From assembly GCA_910578455.1 (NCBI GenBank), contig CAJTQA010000032.1, positions 1 through 39,273 on the forward strand: a stretch of DNA of 39,273 nt, in the 5' to 3' direction. Below the pieces are notes generated by a model that was not told the DNA's origin, searched no databases, and saw nothing but the letters and a program-made list of their open reading frames with translations. A program made the position numbers and the translations under genes. This document shows, in pieces, positions 16,280-23,894 of this stretch (position 1 is its first letter; every line of letters starts with the position of its first letter). This DNA comes from an uncultured Dorea sp. (GTDB taxonomy: Bacteria; Bacillota; Clostridia; Lachnospirales; Lachnospiraceae).

Positions 16280-17197
16280 TTAAAAATTTTCTCCCCCCAC
16301 ATATCCCCAGTCTTTCCTGCAGAGATACGGCACCATCTTCTCCTCGAACATTCGCACAGCCTTAAGGGTCGCCTCATTCGGGTACTTATGCTTAATCTCA
16401 TAGGTAATCCGCTCCGGCGGCTGTACCGGATTGGCAATCTCGCTCACATACACCTGCCGCAGCGCCTTCAGCCTGTCCACTACCGATATCGGTGCGATCA
16501 CCCACATCCGCTCATCGGACATCATATGGAGCAAAAGCTCAAACGTGTCCACCTCTATCCGAGGACGCTCGCCCCTGCTCACCCACTGGTCATGCCAGAT
16601 CTGGTAGTTCGCCTCCCAGCTCGTAAAAACTTCCCACTCCTTATTCAATTCATCGGTATGTATCACCGGTTTCTTAAGCCCTGCCGCCGACTGCACAATA
16701 AACATTTTCTCCTTCAGCACAGGACGCGCGATGATGTTTTTAAATTGAAGATGATGGTACACGAACCCAAGGTCAATCTCATGATTCTCCAAAAGCCCGT
16801 AAAGCTCATAGGAATAGTGGGTCTTAATATGAAGGTTCATGATATGCTCCTTTGCGCCAAGCATCTCACTGTACAGGTCGAATAATATCGCGCTGTTGAG
16901 CGTATCTGTACACCCAATGGTCAGATACAGCTTTTCGTGCCTGTCCTTTAAAAGCTGCATTTCCCGCCAGATAGACAGCCACCGCTCCGCGATAGGAATG
17001 AACTCTTCTCCCTGGGATGTCAGCTCAATCTGCTTATAGCCTTTCTTCCTTGTAATCAGCTTGACCTTAAGTTCCTCCTCCAGAAGTTTCAGCCGGTGGC
17101 TCACCGTCGGCTGCGACAGAAATAAGTTATCCGCAGTTTTCGTAATATTTTTCGTCTTCACTATCATTAAAAATGTCTCAATATCTGCAAGATTCAC
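16280..17197 (-). CDS. LysR-family transcriptional regulator
   Basis: A 305-residue LysR regulator. The N-terminal winged helix-turn-helix is clear (ETFLMIVKTKNITKTADNLF, then SQPTVSHRLKLLEEELKVKL), and a periplasmic-binding-like effector domain follows from about residue 90. The open frame extends to an ATG at 17227, but an AAAGGAGG ribosome site lies 7 bases before an in-frame GTG at 17197, which is the likely start and gives the canonical VNLADIETF N-terminus. It is divergent from a PLP-enzyme gene, the usual LysR arrangement, and both promoters overlap. Its effector is unknown. Confidence 0.9.
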   Translation of the reverse strand: MNLADIETFLMIVKTKNITKTADNLFLSQPTVSHRLKLLEEELKVKLITRKKGYKQIELTSQGEEFIPIAERWLSIWREMQLLKDRHEKLYLTIGCTDTLNSAILFDLYSEMLGAKEHIMNLHIKTHYSYELYGLLENHEIDLGFVYHHLQFKNIIARPVLKEKMFIVQSAAGLKKPVIHTDELNKEWEVFTSWEANYQIWHDQWVSRGERPRIEVDTFELLLHMMSDERMWVIAPISVVDRLKALRQVYVSEIANPVQPPERITYEIKHKYPNEATLKAVRMFEEKMVPYLCRKDWGYVGGENF

Positions 17198-17225
17198 AGC
17201 ATTTCCTCCTTTTTCCCAGCGCCGC

Positions 17226-17250
17226 ATAATATAAAATATATTAATATTAT
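17226..17250. promoter_or_regulatory. AT-rich dyad over the LysR promoter, possible LysR operator
   Basis: ATAATAT (17226-17232) and ATATTAT (17244-17250) are perfect inverted arms separated by 11 bases. LysR regulators commonly bind T-N11-A dyads near the target promoter. This one overlaps the -10 element and start site of the LysR gene itself, which would fit autorepression. AT-rich dyads also arise by chance, so this is a candidate only. Confidence 0.35.
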
Positions 17251-17274
17251 ACAGCGCAATTATTCATTTTTCAA
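17246..17274 (-). promoter_or_regulatory. Promoter for the LysR gene
   Basis: On the minus strand TTGAAA (17274-17269), a 17-base spacer and a perfect TATAAT (17251-17246). The -35 hexamer overlaps the -35 of the divergent promoter base for base, so polymerase can occupy only one at a time. Confidence 0.7.
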
Positions 17275-17296
17275 TTTATACTTTCCATGCTATCAT
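17268..17296 (+). promoter_or_regulatory. Extended -10 promoter for the PLP-enzyme gene
   Basis: TTTTCA (17268-17273), a 17-base spacer and TATCAT (17291-17296), preceded by TG at 17288-17289, giving an extended -10. The predicted start near 17303 gives a leader of about 60 bases. Confidence 0.65.
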
Positions 17297-17365
17297 GAGA
17301 AAAAGAAACCAAATTGCTGTGGACGGAACAGCAGCAGATCGTAGAGATAAGGAGGAATTAATGAG

Positions 17366-18652
17366 ATGAATAATGAAGAGAAAGGAATCTTATTTTCAGA
17401 TGAATACCAGAAAAGCCTGAAAGCGCAGTTCTGCTATGCGGATTCGGACCCGGAGCACGGAGAGCGTCTTTTTTTCGAAAATTCCGGCGGCTCTCTGAGA
17501 CTTCGCAGGGCAGTGGAAGCAAAGTCACAGATTGAAGAATTCCCAGACTGCCCGGAACGTGTAAGAGGGAGGGGATATGAGCTCTCCCACTATGTAACCG
17601 ACGGCACGAAAGACATCTTAGAGACCGTCTTCGGCGCAAAAAGCGGCGGCCTGCTCACAGAACTTTCTGCCTCCCAGACTATGTTCCAGGCTGTAGGCAC
17701 GATCATGTCCAATGTAAAATGGGGAACCAACGCTGTCACTTCTTCCCTTGAGCATCCATCAGCCCACGACGCGGTTGAGTTCTACTGCGGCCAGACCGGA
17801 CGTGAATTCCGGGTAGTTCCGGCCAACAAGACTACAGGAGGGCTTGATGTGGACGAAATCATGAAATATGTGGACAAAGATACCATTCTCCTCAGTATCA
17901 TGGCAGCATCCAACATCTCGGGAAATATCATGGACATCAAGGAGATTGCCCGCCGCGCAAAGGAAATCAATCCAGAAATCTACATTGTAAGCGACGCGGT
18001 ACAGCATGCGCCCCATGCTGCCATTGACGTAGAAGACTGGGGGGTGGACGTCTCAAACTTTGCGCCTTATAAATTCTTCGGCGTCCGCGGCTGCGGCTAT
18101 TGCTATGTATCTGACCGGGTATGCGCGCTTCCGCATCACAAATTAATCCACAAAGATGACCATGTATGGGCGCTCGGCACTCCGACCCCGGCGAACTTTG
18201 CTGCTATGACGGCGGTTATCGACTACGTATGCGATATCGGCGCACATTTTATCGGCGCGGCAGACAGGCGGACTTTGTATATAGAAGGAATGCACCGCAT
18301 CCATTTACAGGAACGTGCGCTTCTATTCCGCCTTTTGGAAGGAACAGACGAAGTTCCGGGACTTCGGCACATTGACAAAGCGGAAGTCTATGTAGATATG
18401 GAAGACCTTACTTATAAAGACTTAATCGTCGCTATGGGAATCAAAGGCATCGAATTTGCCCGGCTCTCCCAGAAATATCTGGAACACGGCATCACGGTAT
18501 TCGAGCGGCTGAATACCAGCCCCTACTCTAAAAGAATCGTGGAATCCCTTGGACTTGAGGGCGCAATCCGCGTATCCCCGCTCCACTGCCACGGAACGGA
18601 CGACATTGACAAATTCCTCAAGGCCACGAAAGAAATCGCAGACACTGTTTAG
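17366..18652 (+). CDS. Class V aminotransferase-fold PLP enzyme, substrate unknown
   Basis: A 428-residue fold-type I PLP protein of the class V group (cysteine desulfurase, selenocysteine lyase, isopenicillin-epimerase-like). The PLP-binding lysine is K236 in FAPYKFFGVRG, the ring-nitrogen Asp is D210 in VSDAVQHAPH, and SLEHPSAHDAV carries the His that stacks on the ring. No mobile catalytic-Cys loop like that of NifS/IscS is obvious, so a desulfurase role is not assured. An AAGGAGGAA ribosome site precedes the ATG. It is controlled by an extended -10 promoter facing a LysR gene, and is followed by a metallo-beta-lactamase-fold gene with its own promoter. The family is clear; the reaction is not. 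Confidence 0.85.
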   Translation: MNNEEKGILFSDEYQKSLKAQFCYADSDPEHGERLFFENSGGSLRLRRAVEAKSQIEEFPDCPERVRGRGYELSHYVTDGTKDILETVFGAKSGGLLTELSASQTMFQAVGTIMSNVKWGTNAVTSSLEHPSAHDAVEFYCGQTGREFRVVPANKTTGGLDVDEIMKYVDKDTILLSIMAASNISGNIMDIKEIARRAKEINPEIYIVSDAVQHAPHAAIDVEDWGVDVSNFAPYKFFGVRGCGYCYVSDRVCALPHHKLIHKDDHVWALGTPTPANFAAMTAVIDYVCDIGAHFIGAADRRTLYIEGMHRIHLQERALLFRLLEGTDEVPGLRHIDKAEVYVDMEDLTYKDLIVAMGIKGIEFARLSQKYLEHGITVFERLNTSPYSKRIVESLGLEGAIRVSPLHCHGTDDIDKFLKATKEIADTV

Positions 18653-18666
18653 TTTCCCTCTATAGC

Positions 18667-18695
18667 TTGATTCCAAACAGGAGGTACGTTATACT
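18667..18695 (+). promoter_or_regulatory. Promoter for the MBL-fold gene
   Basis: TTGATT (18667-18672), a 17-base spacer and TATACT (18690-18695) lie in the 82-base gap after the PLP-enzyme gene. This suggests the hydrolase gene can be expressed independently, in addition to any read-through. Confidence 0.6.
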
Positions 18696-18734
18696 ACCAG
18701 TTAGTAAATCTGTAAAGCAAAAGGAGAACAATAT

Positions 18735-19535
18735 ATGAAACTGACTGTACTGGGAACCGGAAATGCCGCTGTATCTGAATGTTACAACACATGCTTTGCC
18801 CTGTCCAAAGGGAACTCGCATTTCCTTGTAGATGCCGGAGGCGGCAATAGAATCTTAAAAGTGCTTAAGGATACCGGAATTGATATCGGTGATATTCATG
18901 ATATATTTATAACCCACGAACATGTAGACCATGTGCTGGGCATCATCTGGCTCATCCGGGTCATCGGCCAGCGCATGAACCAGGGGAAATACGACGGAGA
19001 ACTCCGCCTCTACTGCCACGAAGAGCTTTCCCAAAAAATTCAGGCCATTGCAAATATGACCATTCAGCAGAAAGTTTGCAGGCATATGGGAGGCCGGATT
19101 CGCTTTGACATCATAAAAACCGATGATGTCCGCGATATACTCGGCTGTCCTGTGACATTTTTCGATATCGCCTCCACAAAGGCGAAACAATTCGGATTCA
19201 CCATGCAGCTTGACAATGGCAAAAAATTCACCTGTGTCGGAGACGAGCCTTATAACGCCGTAAACCATCATTACGTAACCCGCAGCGACTGGCTCCTTCA
19301 CGAGGCGTTCTGCCTGTTCGGCGAGGCTGATAAATTCAAGCCCTACGAGAAACATCACAGTACAGTCAAGGAGGCCTGCCAGCTCGCAGAAACCCTAAAA
19401 ATCCCGAACCTTCTTCTCTATCACACAGAAGAGACGCACCTTGCAGAGCGGAAACGCCTCTATACCGAGGAAGGAAGACAGTATTTCCATGGGAATCTCT
19501 ATGTTCCTGACGACTTAGAAACTTTCATGCTGTAG
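18735..19535 (+). CDS. Metallo-beta-lactamase-fold hydrolase, RNase Z-like
   Basis: A 266-residue MBL-fold metalloprotein. The metal motif is H61-X-H63-X-D65-H66 (THEHVDHV), with a further Asp in VGDEPYNAVN and His in LLYHTEETHL. The start LTVLGTGNAAVSECYNTCFA resembles the RNase Z/ElaC and phosphodiesterase branch. It lacks the RNase Z exosite arm as far as can be seen, so assignment to tRNA processing is not justified. It has an AAAGGAGA ribosome site and its own promoter. Its position after the PLP enzyme suggests, but does not prove, a shared pathway. Confidence 0.8.
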   Translation: MKLTVLGTGNAAVSECYNTCFALSKGNSHFLVDAGGGNRILKVLKDTGIDIGDIHDIFITHEHVDHVLGIIWLIRVIGQRMNQGKYDGELRLYCHEELSQKIQAIANMTIQQKVCRHMGGRIRFDIIKTDDVRDILGCPVTFFDIASTKAKQFGFTMQLDNGKKFTCVGDEPYNAVNHHYVTRSDWLLHEAFCLFGEADKFKPYEKHHSTVKEACQLAETLKIPNLLLYHTEETHLAERKRLYTEEGRQYFHGNLYVPDDLETFML

Positions 19536-19607
19536 CCTAAAATCAATGTTTACAATTTTTTCTTATTTTAAACACATTTTTATCACAGTTTTTGCGTATA
19601 CTGTAAT

Positions 19608-19630
19608 TGTTCGAAGGGATGATTCGAACA
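19608..19630 (+). other. Perfect 8-bp hairpin behind a -10-like element (candidate small RNA 5' end)
   Basis: TGTTCGAA (19608-19615) pairs perfectly with TTCGAACA (19623-19630) around a 7-base loop. A TATACT box ends 6 bases upstream (19597-19602), though no good -35 is seen. With the terminator at 19661-19692 this would delimit an RNA of about 85 bases. The alternative is simply the 3' untranslated region of the MBL-fold gene. Confidence 0.3.
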
Positions 19631-19660
19631 CAAATAATTCTTTTTCATAACTTTTTCCTC

Positions 19661-19692
19661 AGGACTGCACACCTCCCATATGCAGTCCTTTT
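19661..19692 (+). terminator. Rho-independent terminator
   Basis: AGGACTGCA (19661-19669) pairs perfectly with TGCAGTCCT (19681-19689), followed by a T-run. It is oriented to stop rightward transcripts from the MBL-fold gene (or a small RNA) before they enter the convergent chemoreceptor gene. On the minus strand no T-run follows the stem. Confidence 0.85.
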
Positions 19693-19720
19693 AAATTTCT
19701 CTATTACTTTTCTAAGCCTT

Positions 19721-21391
19721 TTACCGATAGTTGCCTTTCAGCTTGAAAGAACTTATCAGCCTCTTAAGCAGGCCTGCCTGAGACGACAGCTCCTCACTGG
19801 CAGCCGCGCACTCTTCGCTGGTAGCAGAATTCGTCTGAACCACAGCAGAAATCTGGTCAACGCCTTCCGTTACCTGGGAAATCGCTGCCGTCTGTTTCTC
19901 TATTGCCTCCACGACAATTGCCATCTTAGTCGTCACATTGCCGGCAAGCTCGCTGGTTCTATCCAGAGACTCCGTGACTCTGTTTACTGCCTGGCTGCCC
20001 TCGGCCACTGCGGCGATAGAACTTTCAATCAGTTCTTTTGTCGCCTTAGTAGCCTCCTCGGACTTAGATGCCAGATTGCTCACTTCATCCGCCACCACTG
20101 CAAATCCTTTTCCTGCCGAACCGGCACGGGCCGCTTCTACTGCAGCATTCAGCGCCAGCACATTAATCTGGAATGCGATATTCTCGATTGTAGCAATTAT
20201 AGTACCAATCTCTTTAGAGGAATTAGAAATATGCCCCATTGCCTCATTCAGCTCTTTGACATGATCCATGCTGACACCCAGCTGGGCTCCGGCACGGTTT
20301 ACATAATCGCCTGCCTCCTCAGCCGCTGCGGAAGTCCTTCTTGCACTGCCGGAAATGTCTGTAATCGTGGCAGAAATTTCCTGGATGGAGCTGGCCTGTT
20401 CCGTAGCTCCCTGAGCCAACGCCTGAGCGCTGCTGGACACATGGTCTGCCCCTGACGCAACCTGATCTGCACTGGCTGCAATCTGGCCCATTGTATTATT
20501 CAGCTGATCCTGGATACTGTCTAACGACCGTTTAATGGACTGGAAGTCACCCATATAGTCTTGTGTGGCGCTCTCCGTCAGGTCTCCGTTGGCAATAGCG
20601 TTGAGCACATCAGTAATTTCACCTATATAAGACCGCAGGCAGCGAATCGTACCTTCAAAATTCTGCCCTAGCTTTCCTATCTCATCATTGGAACGGACAC
20701 CGACCTGCACTGTCTCTCCGTTACCCAATCCCAGATCGCCTTTCTCAAGGCGCTCCGCCACATGCGTAATTTCGCCCATAGGCATAGAAACGCTCTTTTT
20801 AAGGTAGCGCAGCAGAAAAAGACCGCAGATTACAATAACAATAAGGCTTATCACCACACCTATGACAATAACGCTGAATGTCTCCTTCTTGACTTCCTCC
20901 ATAGATATGCCTGCGAAAATGAGGCCGTCTATCTTCCCGTCATCTCCCTTTGTCGGAACATAGGAGCAAAGGTAATCAATACCAAGAATATCTGCTTTTC
21001 CCACATAGCTTTTTCCCTGGTCAAGCACAACCGACTTCAATTCAGAGGACAGCTGAGTTCCAACCACCCGCTCCCCATTTTTAGTAACTGTACTGTAAGC
21101 CCGGGTGTCGCCTTCAAAGATCGTGAACTCACATCCCATACGGTTTTTCAGGTCGTCAAGAACTTCATTCATATCTTCCGTGCCAGATACTCTCCCTAAT
21201 TCTTTAGACAATATGTTCGTGCCATTCGTACAGCGCTCCTCCTGCATCTTCGTAATAAGCGACTTGAACATAAAGACGCAGACAGTCATTGCAAACACAA
21301 CGGAAACCACCTGCATGAGCGCAGCTACATATCCTATCTTACGCCCGATACTTTTGTTTTTGTCAATCTTAGGTCTCTGTACCCTTTCCAT
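19721..21391 (-). CDS. Methyl-accepting chemotaxis protein
   Basis: A 556-residue chemoreceptor. Transmembrane helix 1 (about residues 19-42) and helix 2 (about 169-190) enclose a sensor domain of about 125 residues that resembles a single-Cache domain (CEFTIFEGDTRAYSTV and KSYVGKADILG). A HAMP segment is followed by the cytoplasmic signalling rod, whose conserved tip reads IAFQINVLALNAAVEAARAG then GFAVVADEVSNLA. No C-terminal CheR/CheB-tethering pentapeptide is present. The ATG has a GGAGGG ribosome site. It begins 55 bases after araD in the same direction with no terminator between, so it is probably in the ara operon and may sense arabinose or a related compound; the ligand is an inference. 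Confidence 0.93.
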   Translation of the reverse strand: MERVQRPKIDKNKSIGRKIGYVAALMQVVSVVFAMTVCVFMFKSLITKMQEERCTNGTNILSKELGRVSGTEDMNEVLDDLKNRMGCEFTIFEGDTRAYSTVTKNGERVVGTQLSSELKSVVLDQGKSYVGKADILGIDYLCSYVPTKGDDGKIDGLIFAGISMEEVKKETFSVIVIGVVISLIVIVICGLFLLRYLKKSVSMPMGEITHVAERLEKGDLGLGNGETVQVGVRSNDEIGKLGQNFEGTIRCLRSYIGEITDVLNAIANGDLTESATQDYMGDFQSIKRSLDSIQDQLNNTMGQIAASADQVASGADHVSSSAQALAQGATEQASSIQEISATITDISGSARRTSAAAEEAGDYVNRAGAQLGVSMDHVKELNEAMGHISNSSKEIGTIIATIENIAFQINVLALNAAVEAARAGSAGKGFAVVADEVSNLASKSEEATKATKELIESSIAAVAEGSQAVNRVTESLDRTSELAGNVTTKMAIVVEAIEKQTAAISQVTEGVDQISAVVQTNSATSEECAAASEELSSQAGLLKRLISSFKLKGNYR

Positions 21392-21446
21392 GTTTATCCC
21401 TCCTGCTCTTCATAATAAAATGGGCGATGTACATAAAAGCGTAATT

Positions 21447-22148
21447 TTATTTCCCAGGCTGCCCATAATAAGCATTCGCCCCATGTTTCCGGTAATAATG
21501 CTTATCCTGAAGCTCCTGGGGCGCCGGCTTGTTCTGTGGATTGATCATCTCGCATCTTGCCGCCATCTTTGCCACTTCCTCAAGCACTACTGCGTTGTGC
21601 ACTGCCTCATTGGCATCCTTCCCCCAGGTGAACGGGCCGTGGTTCTTGCAGAGCACTGCGGGCATTGCCTCATAGTCAATGTTATTTGCGGCAAAATCAT
21701 CGGCGATCAGCACACCTGTATTTTTCTCATATGCCTCGTCAATCTCCTCTTTTGTAAGATTCCGCACACAGGGAACTTCTCCATAGAGGTAGTCCGCGTG
21801 GGTCGTGCCGTAACACGGAATGCCTCTTCCCGCCTGCGCCCAGCTTGTGGCCCACGCAGAATGGGTATGCACCACCCCGCCGATATTGGGAAATCGGTTG
21901 TAGAGTACGACGTGGGTCTCCGTGTCGGAAGACGGGTTGTAATTGCCCTCCACCTTATTTCCCTCAAGGTCTACCACTACCATATCCTCCGGTTTCAGCT
22001 GATCGTACTCAACGCCGCTTGGCTTGATGACAAAAAGCCCTTTTTCCCGGTCAATCCCGCTCACATTTCCCCAGGTAAATGTCACAAGCCCATGCTTTGG
22101 GAGCAGCATATTCGCCTCATACACTTCTTTTTTCAGTTGTTCAAGCAT
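21447..22148 (-). CDS. araD: L-ribulose-5-phosphate 4-epimerase
   Basis: A 233-residue class II aldolase-fold enzyme converting L-ribulose-5-phosphate to D-xylulose-5-phosphate, the last step of arabinose entry into the pentose phosphate pathway. Visible are the phosphate-binding TWGNVSGID and KPSGVEYD, the zinc ligands in VVHTHSAWAT, the C-terminal-side His in LCKNHGPFTWG, and YYRKHGANAYYGQ at the end, a hallmark of AraD. It has a GAGGAG ribosome site. It follows araB after 128 bases containing a stem-loop. Confidence 0.96.
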   Translation of the reverse strand: MLEQLKKEVYEANMLLPKHGLVTFTWGNVSGIDREKGLFVIKPSGVEYDQLKPEDMVVVDLEGNKVEGNYNPSSDTETHVVLYNRFPNIGGVVHTHSAWATSWAQAGRGIPCYGTTHADYLYGEVPCVRNLTKEEIDEAYEKNTGVLIADDFAANNIDYEAMPAVLCKNHGPFTWGKDANEAVHNAVVLEEVAKMAARCEMINPQNKPAPQELQDKHYYRKHGANAYYGQPGK

Positions 22149-22223
22149 TTTTACATCTCCTCATCTCTTTAATAATAATATACTTTTGCAGTTCAGGCAA
22201 GCCCTTGTCCAAACTATGATGAA

Positions 22224-22247
22224 GAGCTGTACTTTTTTGTACAGCTC
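22224..22247 (-). other. Stem-loop between araB and araD
   Basis: GAGCTGTAC (22224-22232) and GTACAGCTC (22239-22247) form a perfect 9-bp stem with a 6-base loop. No T-run follows in the direction of transcription, so it is more likely an mRNA-processing or stability element than a full terminator. The TGTAC...GTACA arms recall motifs seen upstream of the sugar-binding-protein gene. Confidence 0.55.
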
Positions 22248-22276
22248 CATTTTCCGCTACACGCTCCAGCATCATC

Positions 22277-23881
22277 CTACACCAGATTCTCTGCTGCCGC
22301 CAGCTCGATAGCCACGCCTTTTTTATATCTCTCTGTGAAGACTTCAAAGCCCTCTACGTCTTTCGCATCCGGCTCCATGCTGGTTCCCTCGTTTCCGGCA
22401 AACACTTTATCCGCCAGGTAGCTCTTAAGGCTCTCGCCCTCCTCCCTGCGGACCATGTAGGATGCAAGGAGCGCCATGCCCCACGGGCCGCCCTCGCCCG
22501 CCGTTTCCATAACAGATACCGGCGCATTGATCGCCGCCGCAAGGATGCTCTGGCCTACGCCTTTCGTCTTGAAAAGCCCGCCGTGTCCCAGGATGGAGTC
22601 AATCTCCACATGCTCTTCCTTAAGGAGGATGTCCATGCCCACCTTCAGCGCGCCCAGCGCAGTAAACAGATGCACCCTCATAAAGTTGGCCAGATTAAAA
22701 TTGCTCTTTGGAGACCTGACAAACATAGGCCTTCCTTCCGTCACATTCGTAATGTTTTCACCGGAAAGGTAGCCGTAGGACAGCAGGCCGCCGCAGTCCG
22801 CGTCTCCTTCAAGAGCCTTATTGTAAAGGGTTCCAAACAGCTTGTTCATATCCACTTCGATTCCGAAGTTCTCCGCAAATTCCTTAAAAAGACCCACCCA
22901 TGCGTTGAGGTCCGAAGTACAGTTGTTGGCATGGACCATCGCCACAAGACTGCCGTCGGGAGTGGTCACAAGATCAATCTCCGGGTACACTTTTTTAAGC
23001 TCTTTCTCTAACACAACCATTGCAAATACCGAAGTTCCGGCAGATACGTTTCCTGTGCGCCTTGCCACGCTGTTGGTGGCAGCCATTCCCGTTCCTGCAT
23101 CTCCCTCCGGCGGGCAGAGCGGGATTCCCGCCTCAAGCGCGCCGCTGCCGTCAAGGAGTTTTGCGCCTTCCGCAGTCAGCACGCCTGCATCTTCTCCGGC
23201 AACCAGGACTTTCGGCAATATCTTTTCCAGTTTCCACGGATAATTCTTTTCTGCCACAAGCTCGTCAAATTTCCGAACCATCGACGCATCGTAAGTCTTC
23301 GTCTCCGGGTCAATCGGGAACATGCCGGAGGCGTCGCCCACGCCCAGAACCTTCTCCCCCGTAAGCTGCCAGTGAATATATCCCGCCAGCGTCGTGATGT
23401 ATGCAACATCCTTTACATGCTCCTCGCCGTTGAGAATCGCCTGATACAGATGTGCGATGCTCCATCTCTGGGGAATATTATACTGAAAAAGTTCTGTCAA
23501 AGCCTCCGCTGCCGGCCCTGTCGTAGAATTCCTCCAGGTGCGGAACGGTACAAGAAGTTTCCCGTCCTTATCAAATGCCATATATCCATGCATCATCGCG
23601 CTGAACCCGATCGCGCCGATGCCTGTCAGCGCTGCGTCATATTTTTCCCTGACGTCACAGACCAGTTTCCCGTAGCTGTCTTTAAGCCCTGCCCATACAT
23701 CCTCCAGAGAATATGTCCAGAACCCGTTCTCCAGCCGGTTCTCCCATTCGTGGTCGCCCGACGCTATCGGATTATGACCCTCATCCACAAGCACCGCCTT
23801 AATCCTCGTAGAGCCAAACTCCAGCCCAAGCGCCGTCTTCCCGCTCTCAATCATCCTCTTGATCTCTTCTTTGTTCCCCAT
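22277..23881 (-). CDS. araB: FGGY-family L-ribulokinase
   Basis: A 534-residue sugar kinase of the FGGY family. The first ATP-binding block is ALGLEFGSTRIKAVLVDE, the substrate region includes GFSAMMHGYMAFD, and the second nucleotide block is TGNVSAGTSVFAMV with GHGGLFKTKGVGQ. Its position between araA and araD identifies ribulose as the likely substrate. By sequence it belongs to the XylB/AraB-like Firmicute branch, so xylulose is the alternative. The open frame extends to 24028, but that is inside araA. The ATG at 23881 has an AAGGAGG ribosome site and starts 13 bases after the araA stop. Confidence 0.9.
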   Translation of the reverse strand: MGNKEEIKRMIESGKTALGLEFGSTRIKAVLVDEGHNPIASGDHEWENRLENGFWTYSLEDVWAGLKDSYGKLVCDVREKYDAALTGIGAIGFSAMMHGYMAFDKDGKLLVPFRTWRNSTTGPAAEALTELFQYNIPQRWSIAHLYQAILNGEEHVKDVAYITTLAGYIHWQLTGEKVLGVGDASGMFPIDPETKTYDASMVRKFDELVAEKNYPWKLEKILPKVLVAGEDAGVLTAEGAKLLDGSGALEAGIPLCPPEGDAGTGMAATNSVARRTGNVSAGTSVFAMVVLEKELKKVYPEIDLVTTPDGSLVAMVHANNCTSDLNAWVGLFKEFAENFGIEVDMNKLFGTLYNKALEGDADCGGLLSYGYLSGENITNVTEGRPMFVRSPKSNFNLANFMRVHLFTALGALKVGMDILLKEEHVEIDSILGHGGLFKTKGVGQSILAAAINAPVSVMETAGEGGPWGMALLASYMVRREEGESLKSYLADKVFAGNEGTSMEPDAKDVEGFEVFTERYKKGVAIELAAAENLV

Positions 23882-23894
23882 GCTGAATCCCTCC

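Noticed and set aside
18735..19535. Calling the MBL-fold protein RNase Z
   Set aside because: The metal motif fits, but the length and missing exosite features do not allow a tRNA 3'-processing assignment.
21105..22172. A 355-codon rightward open frame
   Set aside because: It lies opposite araD and the 5' end of the chemoreceptor gene, has no ribosome site and no recognisable motif. It is a shadow of the real genes on the other strand.
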